Source: a virus
Strand: one strand, 5' to 3'
IMG/VR virus record: IMGVR_UViG_3300047673_000158
Coordinates: 1 to 64,000 of that record
Length of the DNA stretch: 64,000 nucleotides
This document shows positions 1-8,128 of this stretch, piece by piece; the first letter of the stretch is position 1; every line of letters begins with the position of its first letter. The notes beneath the pieces were generated by a model that had not been told where the DNA came from, ran no database searches, and worked only from the letters and a program-made list of their open reading frames with translations. The position numbers and the translations under genes were made by a program.

Positions 1-35
1 GATGATTGCGGCAATATTAAGGGGTGGCCCATTAC

Positions 36-1487
36 ATGAGCACAGACTTTCTCCACGGCGTAGAAGTCCTGGAAATCAACGACGGTTCGCGGACCATTAG
101 CATTGCGTCCAGTTCGGTTATTGGCATCATCGGCACCGCGCCGAATGCCGACCCGGCCGCATTCCCGCTTAACACGCCCGTGCTGGTGGCTGGCTCGCGT
201 GTGGAAGCGGCCAAGCTGGTGGCGCTGACGACTTCGGCGGATAACGGCACGCTGCCGGATGCAATCGACAGCATTTTCGACCAGTCCAAGGCTGTTTTGA
301 TCGTGGTTCGCGTGGATGCCGACGTGGACCCGGCCGCGCAGCTTGCCAAGCTGATTGGCGGCGTTGACGCGAACGGCAATTACCTTGGCGTCCAGGCGTT
401 TGTGGGCGCCGAACACGTGACGGGCTACAAGCCGCGCATTCTGCTGGCGCCGGGCTTCACGCACACTCGCGTGTCCAACGGCGTTTCCACGCTGGCAATC
501 AACAACGCAGGCGCTGGCTACACGGACGGCACTTACGCGCTGGTGGCTACGGGTGGCGGTGGCGGCACGGGTGTGGCGGCCACGGCAACGGTGGCAGGCG
601 GCAAGGTTACGGCCGTTGAAATCACGAAAAACGGTTCAGGCTATACGGCCGTGCCGACGTTCGCACTTCCTGCTGGCGCGGGTGCTGGCACGACCCAGGC
701 CACCTTCACGGCGACCACGGGCACGGTGGCAAATGCGGTGGTTGCGGAAATGCTTGGCATTGCCGAATCGCTGCGCGCCGTGATTATCGCGGACGCACCC
801 AGCACCAACGACGTGGACGCCATCGCATACGCGGGCGATTTCGACAGCCGCCGCGTGTACCTGGTTGAACCGAAGGTAACGAAGACCGACAGCAGCGGCA
901 ACAACGTTACCGCCTTCACCAGCGCCCACACGGCTGGCCTGATTGCGAAGTCGGACAACGAACGCGGCTTCTGGTGGTCCCCGTCGAATCAGGCCATTAA
1001 CGGCGTGACGGGCACCGCTCGCGTGATCGACTTCACCATGGGCGACACGACATGCCGCGCCAATCTGCTGAACGCGAAAAACGTCAACGTCGTGATTCGC
1101 CAGAACGGCTATCGGCTGTGGGGCAATCGCACGCTGTCGAGCGATGCCAAATGGACGTTCCTGTGCGTTGTTCGCACTGCGGACATTATCGCGGACAGCC
1201 TGATGGCGGCGCACCTGTGGGCAGTGGACCAGGGCATTACCAAAAACTACGTCAATGACGTGGTGGAAGGCGTAAATGCGTTCCTGCGCAACCTGGTGGC
1301 CCGTGGCGCGATCCTGGGCGGCCAGTGCTGGGCAGACCCGGACCTCAACACGCCCGATCAAATCGCGGCTGGCGCTATTGCGTTCGACTTCGATTTTACA
1401 GCCGTGTACCCGTCCGAGCGTGTCACGTTCCGCAGCCACCTGGTGAATGACTATATCGCCAGCATTTTTTCGACTAGCGCGAGCTAA
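36..1487 (+). CDS. FI: Contractile tail sheath protein (P2 gpFI-like) with inserted glycine-rich domain, copy A
   Basis: Forms the outer contractile tube of the tail. The N-terminus (HGVEVLEINDG), the middle (GVTGTARVIDF, RLWGNRTLSSD) and the C-terminal AxDFDFTAVYPSERVTFR region follow the P2 gpFI sheath pattern. About residues 150-230 are extra compared with P2: a Gly/Ala/Thr-rich segment with two NxGxGYT repeats (NAGAGYTDGTY and NGSGYTAVPTF), probably a small beta domain displayed on the sheath surface. I chose ATG at 36 because AAGGGG lies about 11 bases upstream; an in-frame GTG at 24 lacks a ribosome site. The tube gene follows after 5 bases. Confidence 0.95.
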   Translation: MSTDFLHGVEVLEINDGSRTISIASSSVIGIIGTAPNADPAAFPLNTPVLVAGSRVEAAKLVALTTSADNGTLPDAIDSIFDQSKAVLIVVRVDADVDPAAQLAKLIGGVDANGNYLGVQAFVGAEHVTGYKPRILLAPGFTHTRVSNGVSTLAINNAGAGYTDGTYALVATGGGGGTGVAATATVAGGKVTAVEITKNGSGYTAVPTFALPAGAGAGTTQATFTATTGTVANAVVAEMLGIAESLRAVIIADAPSTNDVDAIAYAGDFDSRRVYLVEPKVTKTDSSGNNVTAFTSAHTAGLIAKSDNERGFWWSPSNQAINGVTGTARVIDFTMGDTTCRANLLNAKNVNVVIRQNGYRLWGNRTLSSDAKWTFLCVVRTADIIADSLMAAHLWAVDQGITKNYVNDVVEGVNAFLRNLVARGAILGGQCWADPDLNTPDQIAAGAIAFDFDFTAVYPSERVTFRSHLVNDYIASIFSTSAS

Positions 1488-1492
1488 AGCCC

Positions 1493-1999
1493 ATGCCGAT
1501 CCAGAATATCCGCAAGTATTTCAACGTCTTCTATAACGGCCTGGGCAAGGCTGGCAAGTGCGAGGAATTCAACCCGCCGAAGCTGGCCGCCAAGCTGGAA
1601 GACTTCCTGGGCGGCGGCATGTTCGCGCCCGCCGAAATCACGATGGGGCTGGAAAAGCTCGAATCGGATTTCACGCTGAAGTCTTACGACAAAGACGTAA
1701 TCGGCACTTTTGGCGTGACCGAAGGCACGGACATTACCGTGTCCCTGCGCGAAGTGCTGGAAGACGACGACGGCACGCAGACTGGCGTGGTCCACACCCT
1801 GCGCGGCAAGGTGAAGGAAATCGACCAGGGTTCCGTGCAGACTGGCACGGCCGCCAAGCTGAAGACCACGCTTACGCTGAAGTATTACAAGCTGGAACAC
1901 GGCGGCACCACAGTGCTGGAAATCGACGTGGTGAACATGGTTTTTAAGCGCAACGGCGTGGACGCACTGGCTAACGTGCGCAGCCTGCTGGGCATCTAA
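1493..1999 (+). CDS. FII: Tail tube protein (P2 gpFII-like), copy A
   Basis: 168 residues, the usual family length. It polymerises into the inner tube through which DNA is ejected. The opening RKYFNVFYNGLG, the central LRGKVKEIDQGSVQ and the closing VLEIDVVNMVFKRNGVDAL match the P2 FII pattern (LKYLNLFNDG, RGRHKEIDTG, LVEIDTINMIEKVNGVD). It is translated right after the sheath, as in P2. The copy B protein differs at a single residue (Gly to Ala in the VIGTFGV stretch). Confidence 0.95.
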   Translation: MPIQNIRKYFNVFYNGLGKAGKCEEFNPPKLAAKLEDFLGGGMFAPAEITMGLEKLESDFTLKSYDKDVIGTFGVTEGTDITVSLREVLEDDDGTQTGVVHTLRGKVKEIDQGSVQTGTAAKLKTTLTLKYYKLEHGGTTVLEIDVVNMVFKRNGVDALANVRSLLGI

Positions 2000-2007
2000 A
2001 GCGACAA

Positions 2008-2030
2008 AGGGCTGGTGCAACGCCAGCCCT
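2008..2030 (+). terminator. Stable hairpin after the tube gene
   Basis: Perfect 8-bp stem AGGGCTGG / CCAGCCCT with a 7-base loop, kept base for base in copy B (45346-45368). There is no T-run, so it may be an attenuator or RNA processing or stability element lowering expression of the genes after the abundant sheath and tube. Confidence 0.5.
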
Positions 2031-2043
2031 GAAAGCGACTTTC
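2031..2043. repeat. Dispersed 13-bp inverted repeat GAAAG-CGA-CTTTC
   Basis: Exact copy of the genome-wide motif, directly after the hairpin and 19 bases before the gpE start codon. Conserved in copy B at 45369. Confidence 0.85.
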
Positions 2044-2062
2044 ATAAAAAAAGGAATCATCC

Positions 2063-2362
2063 ATGGCTACCAAAACCGACCCGAAGAAAAAGCCCGAAGA
2101 CTTCGTGGAGTATGGCGAAGGCTTCGCGGACATTGAATTGTCGCGCCCGCTTGACGTGGCAGGCGTTCCGGTGAAGAAACTCCGCATGCGCGAGCCGACC
2201 GTCCGTGACCAGCTTGTGTATGACAAGCTGAAGGGAAGCGACATTGAGCGCGAAATAACCATTTTCGCCAATCTGTGCGAAATGGATGAAAAGCAGATGC
2301 AAACCCTTTCCGTGCGCGACTACCGGCGCGTGTCGGCGGCCTACTCGGGTTTTCTGGACTAG
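2063..2362 (+). CDS. E: Tail assembly chaperone, short form (P2 gpE-like), copy A
   Basis: 99 residues. It binds the tape measure during tail assembly and is not expected in the virion. The sequence has the gpE layout: a charged N-terminus, a repeat-like core (RPLDVAGVPVKKLRMREPTVRDQL, split here as one beta/alpha unit) and a C-terminal VRDYRRVSAAYSGFL segment. It sits between tube and tape measure, the fixed place for this family. The last codons carry the frameshift site described separately. Ribosome site AAAAAAAGGAATC precedes ATG. Confidence 0.88.
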   Translation: MATKTDPKKKPEDFVEYGEGFADIELSRPLDVAGVPVKKLRMREPTVRDQLVYDKLKGSDIEREITIFANLCEMDEKQMQTLSVRDYRRVSAAYSGFLD

Positions 2363-2505
2363 CGCCCGCGCTTATCCGACGTGGTGTGCTTTCCCTGGCC
2401 AGCCATACCGGCTGGGGTGAATCGGAAATATTAGGCATGGCCGCTTCGCGGTTCCTGTGGTGGATCGACGGTCTAAACGAACTGACAGCGAGCGATGGCG
2501 AATAA
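2063..2505 (+). CDS. E': Tail assembly chaperone, -1 frameshift product (gpE+E'), copy A
   Basis: Slipping back one base on the heptamer GGGTTTT at 2347-2353 (zero-frame codons GGT TTT) avoids the gpE stop and continues in the -1 frame to TAA at 2503-2505, giving about 147 residues. The extension contains HTGWGESEILGMAASRFLWW and overlaps the tape measure start by 11 bases. A long and a short chaperone made by programmed -1 slippage is established for P2 E/E' and lambda G/GT. The heptamer and the open extension are both present in copy B. Confidence 0.85.
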
Positions 2506-4537
2506 GCGGCTAAATGCCACAATCGTAATTGGCGGCACGATTTCCGGCGCGCTTAAGGGCGCGCTGGGTGCAGCCCAAAACGGGCTGAAGCAAATCACCA
2601 GCGAAATGGGGCGCGTGACCAAGCGCCAGGTTTTGCTGGGAAAGTCTATCCAGACGTTTTCCCGCATGGGCAAAGACGTTTCGGCACTGCGAAACGAGTA
2701 TGCGAAAACCGTTTCGACGCTTGACAACCTGCGTCGCGCGCAGGAACGGCTAAACAAATCCCAGGCGAGCTACACCAGCGCAAAGGAAACCCGTTCGAAG
2801 TTGAACGGCGCCGCCGTTAAATCGGGCGCGGCCGGGCTGGCCATTGGTGGCGTGCTGTCTACGGGAATCCACGCCGCTGTTAGCCGCGAAAACGAAGTAA
2901 ACATCATCAAGAATTCTGGCATTTCTGCGGAAGACCAGAAGGCGCTGATTTCGGCCGCCAGCGGTTCGCGCCAGTTCGGCGTTTCAGTAACGGATGCTTT
3001 CAAGACCGCGCGAGAATTGCAGGCGTCTTTGGGCAGCGTGCACCACGCGGTGGAGGCGCTGCCGCTTGCACTTAAAGCGCGTTCCGGGCTGCAACTCTAC
3101 AACCGAGAGCATGCGGGGCACGAAGTCAGCGAAGACGCAATTTACGCGCTGACGAAGATTGCAGACGAGCGCGGCGGGGCGTCTAGCGCAGAAGAAATGC
3201 GCAAGCAAATGAATGCCGCGTTCAAGGGCATTACGGCATCGCAGGGCAAGGTTTCCGCAGAAGACTGGCTGACTGCGCAGCGTGGCGCGAAGGCCGCAGG
3301 TATCGGCGCGAAAAATGAAGCGTTTTTCGGTGATTCATTCATGGTTCAGGCGCTGAGTGCGGCGGGCTATGGTAAGTCACTAAGCACGCTGAATAACGCC
3401 TGGATCGGCGGGCACCAGGACGCGCACAAGTTCACCAACATGCTGAAAGATGGCCTGCTGGACCCTAAAAAGGTGAAGCTAAAAAATGGCTTGGTGACAG
3501 GTTATACGTCTGATGCTCTGTACGGTAGCAAACTGCTGATTCAGGATCAACAGGCATGGGTGGAAAAATACCTGCTTCCGCTTGCCAAGAAAAAAGGCGT
3601 GAACCTGAAGGATTCCGCCGCAGTCCAGAAATTCACCGCTGATTACACGTCGAACACGAACGCTGGCAATGTGCTGTTCCAGCGCATGTTTAACCATGAA
3701 GCCATTGGCCGCGACCGTGGATGGTATGGAACAGCGCACGACGCCGAGCAATCGGACCAGGAAAACCAGAAATCGACGGCGGGCAAGATGGACAACGCCC
3801 GCGCCCGGCTGGATGACGCGCAGACCCGCGTGGGCGACGTGCTTATCCCGACTTTCGCCAGCGCCATGGAACGCCTGGCCACGGGGCTGGAATCCGTCAA
3901 CAAATTCGCGGACGCAAACCCGAAGCTGATGGAAGGCGTAGTGCTGGGCCTGGGTGGCCTGGCGGTGGGCCTGACAGTGGCAGCGCCCATTCTGGCCACG
4001 GTGGGCGGCGCCCTGACGCTTATTGCAGGAATCAAGCTGGCGCGTGCGGTTGCTTCGCTGCGCGATCTGAAGACGGCCGCAGAAGGCGTGGGACCGGCAA
4101 CGGGCGGCGCAGCGAAGGGCATATGGGGATTTCTCGGAAAGCTGGGGCTGGTGGCGGGGCTGGTGGAAACCGGGCTGGCCGTGGCGAAGGCTGCCGGGCT
4201 GCCTGACGTGGACAAGGAAAAGGGCTCGGACGACGTTAAAAACGGCCGCTGGTGGGCCGCGTCGGCGCACCTGAACCCGGTTGATTTCGGCGCGGCCGTA
4301 TGGCGTCACATGACGGGGAAAGACCAGGACGCAGGCCAGGCCGCCGCGCCGACCATCCCGCCGATTGCGAGCGGCCGAAGCGGTGGTGGGCAGACCATCG
4401 ACCAACGCCAGTATCACGTGGAATTCCACCAGCAGCCTGGCCAATCCGGCAAAGACGCAGCCCGCGAGGTGGTAACGCAGCTTGGCGCACCGCACGCGGC
4501 GGCGCTGGGTTCCGGGCTTTACGATTCGGGAATGTAA
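2495..4537 (+). CDS. T: Tail tape measure protein (P2 gpT-like), copy A
   Basis: 680 residues. It sets tail length and is probably ejected with the DNA. Visible parts: an N-terminal coiled-coil stretch (about 30-110, LDNLRRAQERLNKSQASYTSAKE), a small hydrophobic Gly/Ala segment near 110-125, a central block, then long hydrophobic helices (about 475-520, VVLGLGGLAVGLTVAAPILATVGG) and a Gly/Pro-rich end. The central block, about residues 115-420, is only distantly similar to copy B while both ends are nearly identical. The start overlaps the gpE' end. Confidence 0.9.
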   Translation: MANKRLNATIVIGGTISGALKGALGAAQNGLKQITSEMGRVTKRQVLLGKSIQTFSRMGKDVSALRNEYAKTVSTLDNLRRAQERLNKSQASYTSAKETRSKLNGAAVKSGAAGLAIGGVLSTGIHAAVSRENEVNIIKNSGISAEDQKALISAASGSRQFGVSVTDAFKTARELQASLGSVHHAVEALPLALKARSGLQLYNREHAGHEVSEDAIYALTKIADERGGASSAEEMRKQMNAAFKGITASQGKVSAEDWLTAQRGAKAAGIGAKNEAFFGDSFMVQALSAAGYGKSLSTLNNAWIGGHQDAHKFTNMLKDGLLDPKKVKLKNGLVTGYTSDALYGSKLLIQDQQAWVEKYLLPLAKKKGVNLKDSAAVQKFTADYTSNTNAGNVLFQRMFNHEAIGRDRGWYGTAHDAEQSDQENQKSTAGKMDNARARLDDAQTRVGDVLIPTFASAMERLATGLESVNKFADANPKLMEGVVLGLGGLAVGLTVAAPILATVGGALTLIAGIKLARAVASLRDLKTAAEGVGPATGGAAKGIWGFLGKLGLVAGLVETGLAVAKAAGLPDVDKEKGSDDVKNGRWWAASAHLNPVDFGAAVWRHMTGKDQDAGQAAAPTIPPIASGRSGGGQTIDQRQYHVEFHQQPGQSGKDAAREVVTQLGAPHAAALGSGLYDSGM

Positions 4538-4540
4538 GAC

Positions 4541-5482
4541 ATGGCAGCAGACAGCGGAAACCTGCCCACAATGATGGTGCTGGGTGATTACATTTTCTCG
4601 CTCAATACCCTGGTTTTCCAGGAATGGGCGCGAACGACAGAATGGAAGTGGCCAGCGCAGGAACGCATGGGCCAGCTTGCCGCGAAGCAATTCACGGGGC
4701 GGGGCGAAGACGCGCTGGAACTGCCGGGCGTGATCTATCCCGATTTCGCGGGCGACATTCAGAGCCTGGATGAACTGCGCGCCATGGCTAACGACGGGCT
4801 GCCATACGATCTGACGGACAGCCTAGGCTATTACCAGGGCCGCTGGGTTATCAACCGGCTGGACGAAAAGCAGACGCACCACAAGACGGACGGCACGCCG
4901 CGCAAGGTGGAATTTACTCTGCGCCTGTCCATCTTTGACGACGGCACGACGGCCGACGACGGCAGCAGTGTGCTGGACAAGGCCAGCGGGCTGGTGACGG
5001 CAACGGCCACGGCAACCGGCACCACCAGCGCCCTATCCGGGTTCGCGAGCATGGCAAAGACCGTGCAGACCACGGCCGCCACGGCGCTGGGCAGCCTGAA
5101 GGCGGCAGCCGCGCAGGTGCAGACTGTCGTGGGGCCTGTGCTGGCCGAAGCAAACAGCGCTGTGGGCGCGCTGAACCGTTCCATTTCCGTGGTGAATGAT
5201 CTGCGATCCACGGCCGCCAACGTGGCCGCGCAGGTGCAATCCATCGGCAATATCGGCGCGGTACTGAGCGGGTCAAAAACGCTGCTGGACAAAATCGAGG
5301 CGCTAGGCACCAGCGCTTCGTCGGCAACCCGCGTTATCGGGAATATCGGCCTTGTGGCGGGTTCCGTGCCGTCCAGTGTGTCCATGGCCCTGTCGAGCGC
5401 GAGCAACGCCACCACGTCCGTTTCCAGCCTGCTGGATAGCACAAAAACAGCCGCCAGTTCCCTGCTGGCCAAATTCTCATGA
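4541..5482 (+). CDS. U: Tail protein gpU-like with long C-terminal extension, copy A
   Basis: The first 140 residues follow P2 gpU, a small tail component needed for tail completion: MMVLGDYIFSLNTLVFQ, WKWPAQERMG, ELPGVIYPDF, DGTPRKVEFTLRLSIFDD. P2 gpU ends there; this protein adds about 170 residues of low-complexity Ala/Ser/Thr/Val helices (SLKAAAAQVQTVVG, SSVSMALSSASNATTSVSSLL), probably a coiled or fibrous extension. It overlaps gpX by four bases (ATGA). Some annotations name such proteins DNA circularisation N-terminal domain proteins. Confidence 0.85.
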   Translation: MAADSGNLPTMMVLGDYIFSLNTLVFQEWARTTEWKWPAQERMGQLAAKQFTGRGEDALELPGVIYPDFAGDIQSLDELRAMANDGLPYDLTDSLGYYQGRWVINRLDEKQTHHKTDGTPRKVEFTLRLSIFDDGTTADDGSSVLDKASGLVTATATATGTTSALSGFASMAKTVQTTAATALGSLKAAAAQVQTVVGPVLAEANSAVGALNRSISVVNDLRSTAANVAAQVQSIGNIGAVLSGSKTLLDKIEALGTSASSATRVIGNIGLVAGSVPSSVSMALSSASNATTSVSSLLDSTKTAASSLLAKFS

Positions 5483-5700
5483 CAGCACAATACCTTTCCC
5501 GCGAAGGCGACACGCTGGACTATATCGCCTGGGCGCAATACGGGACCGTCACACCGTCGATTCTTAACGCGGTGCTGGCAGCTAACTATGGGCTGGCCGA
5601 CCTGGGGCCGGTGCTGCCGGTGGGAACCGTCGTGGCGCTGCCTGAAATCGACGTGGCAACGGACGTGGCGACCACGGGCGAGGTTTCGCTATGGACGTGA
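5479..5700 (+). CDS. X: Tail protein gpX-like (LysM-type), copy A
   Basis: 73 residues. The pattern REGDTLDYIAWAQYG ... VLAANYGLADLGPVLPVGTVVALP is the P2 gpX signature, related to LysM peptidoglycan-binding folds. It is a small hub-region tail component. It overlaps both neighbours (gpU by 4 bases, gpD by 10), indicating translational coupling. The copy B protein differs at two residues. Confidence 0.92.
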   Translation: MTAQYLSREGDTLDYIAWAQYGTVTPSILNAVLAANYGLADLGPVLPVGTVVALPEIDVATDVATTGEVSLWT

Positions 5701-6749
5701 GGATTACGCCGTCGTTCTCACTGAAGGCGAACGACAACGACATAACGGCCACCATCGTGGACCGTTTCGTGTCGCTTTCACTGACGGACGAAACCGGCGA
5801 CAACGCGGACAAGCTGGAAATCGTGCTGGCCGACCATGACGACGCGGCGCGCATCAAAAAGCCGCCCACGGGTGCGGAAATCGCGCTGTCGCTGGGCTAT
5901 GACGGCGTGATGACGGCGAAAGGCATTTTCGTGTGTGATAGCGTGCGGCGCACGGGCTGGCCGCGCGAGCTAACAATTGTGGCGCACGCTGCGCCGTGGG
6001 ACGAAACGCCGAAAGGCAAAATAGACTTTCAATCCCACAAGTCGCGGGCGTGGAAGGTGGGAACGACCATCGGCGCCATGGTCCAGAAGATGGCGAAAGA
6101 GCATGGCATGACTGCGCTGGTTTCGCCATCGCTGGCCAGCGTGGCGCTGCCGCACATTAACCAGTCCGAAGAATCGGATATAAACCTGCTGCTGCGCATC
6201 GCGAAGAAATACGACGCCATAGCGAAGCCTGCCGGTGGAAAGCTGATTTTCACCAAGCGCGGCGACGCCACGACGGTAAGCGGCACGGCGCTGCCTAAAA
6301 TTCCGGTGGCGGCCAGCGATTGCGGCGCATTCCAGTGGGAAGAATCCACGCGCGAGTCGGCAGGCACCGTGGTGGCCTATTACCACTCGAATCGCAGCGC
6401 GAAGCGGCACGAAGTAACGGCGGGCACGGGCGAGCCGGTAAAGCGGCTGAAACAGTATTTCCCCACGCCCGCCATGGCCCTGGCTGCCGCAAAGGCGGAA
6501 CTAGCGAAGCGTGCGCGCGGCGCGTTCCGGTTCAACCTGAACATTCCAGGCGAACCGCGATTGACGGCAGAATGCCTGCTGGACGTTACCGGGTTCGGTG
6601 ACGAAACAGACGGCGAATGGCTGGTGAAGCGCGCGATTCACAACATGAGCAAAGACGCTTATCGCTGCGTGGTTGACTGCGAAAAGCCGAACAGCGACGC
6701 CGAAGTGGAAGCAGTCATGAATGGCACGGAATCGGACGCGGCAGACTAG
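5691..6749 (+). CDS. D: Baseplate hub / tail protein gpD-like, copy A
   Basis: 352 residues, matching P2 late control protein D in length. Despite that name, family members are structural, related to the T4 gp27 and VgrG hub. Evidence: LSLTDETGDNADKLEIVLAD near the N-terminus, KGIFVCDSVRRTG and WKVGTTIGAMVQKMAKEHGM in the middle, and a C-terminal GDETDGEWLVKRAIHNM segment typical of the family end. It is the last rightward tail gene and is followed by a convergent terminator region. Confidence 0.9.
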   Translation: MDVRITPSFSLKANDNDITATIVDRFVSLSLTDETGDNADKLEIVLADHDDAARIKKPPTGAEIALSLGYDGVMTAKGIFVCDSVRRTGWPRELTIVAHAAPWDETPKGKIDFQSHKSRAWKVGTTIGAMVQKMAKEHGMTALVSPSLASVALPHINQSEESDINLLLRIAKKYDAIAKPAGGKLIFTKRGDATTVSGTALPKIPVAASDCGAFQWEESTRESAGTVVAYYHSNRSAKRHEVTAGTGEPVKRLKQYFPTPAMALAAAKAELAKRARGAFRFNLNIPGEPRLTAECLLDVTGFGDETDGEWLVKRAIHNMSKDAYRCVVDCEKPNSDAEVEAVMNGTESDAAD

Positions 6750-6806
6750 CCGAAGCCGTATTATCCAGATGAACGAAACGCCGACCGTTCGCCACCGCTG
6801 CCGCCG

Positions 6807-6839
6807 CCCCGCGCGTCCCTGGATGCCAGGGCAGCGGGG
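6807..6839. terminator. Probable bidirectional terminator between convergent genes
   Basis: CCCCGC / GCGGGG outer arms enclose CCCTGG-atg-CCAGGG. It lies between the end of gpD and the end of the leftward operon and is flanked by two direct copies of TTATCCAGATGAACG (6761-6775, 6841-6855). The arrangement is conserved in copy B near 50150-50190. Confidence 0.6.
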
Positions 6840-6879
6840 TTTATCCAGATGAACGCAGGCCGCCCGCCTGCGCTTCGTT

Positions 6880-7521
6880 TTAGTCTTCCTCGCCTTCCAC
6901 GTCCATGGCCCCATGAAGCGGGCAGGGCGGGCGGCCGACTTCCAGCCACTTGCGCGTGATTCGAACCGTGTAGCCGCATTCGGCGCACATGGCTTTGAGA
7001 AGCCGGGCGGATTGCTTTTTGGGGCCGGTGGAAATTTCCGCTTCGCCTTCGCCATCCAGGCCAGAACCTTCGTCGCCTTCCCCGCGCTGCTGGCCCCGCG
7101 CATTGGTCCAGCGCAGGCTGGCGTGCGGGATTTTGCCCAGCTTGTCAATGAACGGCTGCGCCCACTCTTTGAACGCATCGCCCGGCGTGGTGGCTGTGAG
7201 CGGCCGATTCATGCCCAGCGCCAGCACGACGCGGGCAAACGCGCCCTGGTGGCCGCATTCGAACCCCACGGCCGCGTGGGCCAGTTCATGCGCCAGGTGG
7301 CACGAAATCATCATTGAATCCGCTTCGTCCGGGCGAATGTGAATCTGGAAACGCTTGTCTGCGCTATTGCTCGAATGCCAGCACTCCGCTGCCGCCTTGC
7401 CGTCTTTGCCTGCGGACGGGAAGCCCACGGACACATAGAACGGCGGCAGCGGGTGGCCCAATTCTTCGAAGCGCGGGGCCATGAGGTTTGCCATTTCGTT
7501 AAGCCAGGTTTCGCGGTTCAT
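6880..7521 (-). CDS. SprT-like putative zinc metallopeptidase, copy A
   Basis: 213 residues. Contains HELAH (about 78-82) and a downstream GHQGAF (about 90-95), the zinc-binding arrangement of SprT/Spartan-type proteins, and a C-terminal Cys-His cluster (CAECGYTVRI ... PPCPLHG) like the SprT zinc ribbon. Spartan-type enzymes cut proteins crosslinked to DNA; in a phage this could protect replication, but the function here is inferred. I chose ATG at 7521 because copy B lacks the upstream ATG at 7539; AAAGGGA serves as ribosome site. It is the distal gene of the leftward module, next to ssb. Confidence 0.7.
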   Translation of the reverse strand: MNRETWLNEMANLMAPRFEELGHPLPPFYVSVGFPSAGKDGKAAAECWHSSNSADKRFQIHIRPDEADSMMISCHLAHELAHAAVGFECGHQGAFARVVLALGMNRPLTATTPGDAFKEWAQPFIDKLGKIPHASLRWTNARGQQRGEGDEGSGLDGEGEAEISTGPKKQSARLLKAMCAECGYTVRITRKWLEVGRPPCPLHGAMDVEGEED

Positions 7522-7524
7522 GCT

Positions 7525-7537
7525 GAAAGTCCCTTTC
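7525..7537. repeat. Dispersed inverted repeat GAAAG-TCC-CTTTC
   Basis: Exact motif copy lying over the ribosome site and 3 bases upstream of the SprT-like start codon on the minus strand. Conserved in copy B at 50872. Confidence 0.85.
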
Positions 7538-7549
7538 ATGTTGTTTTTC

Positions 7550-7590
7550 GTTTAAACGCGAAGCACTGTAACAGGCTTTTACGTTTAAAC
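7550..7590. repeat. Two CGTTTAAACG palindromes
   Basis: GTTTAAAC at 7550-7557 and 7583-7590, 33 bases apart, in the short gap between the SprT-like gene and the ssb terminator. Copy B keeps the first (near 50897) but has GTTTACTTTTGGAAAC in place of the second. Confidence 0.7.
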
Positions 7591-7602
7591 GCAAAAGAAC
7601 GT

Positions 7603-7632
7603 AAAAAAGCCCGTGGTGAAGAAACCACGGGC
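7603..7632 (-). terminator. Rho-independent terminator after ssb
   Basis: Read leftward: GCCCGTGGT / ACCACGGGC 9-bp stem, 6-base loop, then six T. It stops transcription from the ssb side before the SprT-like gene, which therefore needs its own promoter in the 7540-7602 gap. Conserved in copy B at 50951-50980. Confidence 0.85.
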
Positions 7633-7660
7633 CTATCGTTTTCAGCTATTAAGCGATCGC

Positions 7661-8128
7661 TTAAAATGGTATGTCGTCGTCCATTTCATCGAATCCGCCG
7701 CCGCCTGCTGGCTTGCCTGCTGCGGCCGGGCGTTCCTGTCGCGCTGGGCGTTCGCTGCGCTGGCCACCATCGCCCGGCGATCCGCCGCCATCGCGGGGGC
7801 TGCCCAGCATTTTCATGGTATCGGCCACAATTTCCGTGCTGTAACGGTCGGTGCCGTCTTGCGCTTGCCACTTGCGCGTTTGAATCTTGCCTTCGATATA
7901 AATCTGGCTGCCCTTCACCAGGTATTTGCTGACGATTTCCGCCAGCTTGCCGAAGAATGCGACGCGGTGCCATTCGGTACGTTCCTGTTTGGCGCCGTCT
8001 TTGTCTGTCCACGTTTCCGTGGTGGCCATCCTGATATTGGCCACAGCGTCCCCGCTGGGCATATACCGTACTTCAGGGTCCGCGCCCAGGTTTCCGATTA
8101 GCAAAACTTTGTTCAAATATGCGGGCAT
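7661..8128 (-). CDS. ssb: Single-stranded DNA-binding protein, copy A
   Basis: 155 residues. N-terminal OB fold with the bacterial SSB signature ([50 protein letters not shown]), a Gly/Pro/Arg-rich linker from about residue 112, and the acidic tip DDDIPF that docks replication and recombination partners. It coats single strands for the phage primase and Sak4/RecE systems. An exact GAAAG-N3-CTTTC motif touches the start codon. Confidence 0.97.
   Translation of the reverse strand: MPAYLNKVLLIGNLGADPEVRYMPSGDAVANIRMATTETWTDKDGAKQERTEWHRVAFFGKLAEIVSKYLVKGSQIYIEGKIQTRKWQAQDGTDRYSTEIVADTMKMLGSPRDGGGSPGDGGQRSERPARQERPAAAGKPAGGGGFDEMDDDIPF

Noticed and set aside
636-1439. Long open frame on the minus strand opposite the sheath gene
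   Set aside because: Shadow of a GC-rich gene: His/Arg/Val-rich nonsense composition, no ribosome site, inside a well-recognised sheath gene.
3479-4690. 403-residue minus-strand frame opposite the tape measure and gpU genes
   Set aside because: Antisense shadow with Arg/His/Cys-rich composition; both plus-strand genes are recognised and conserved in copy B.
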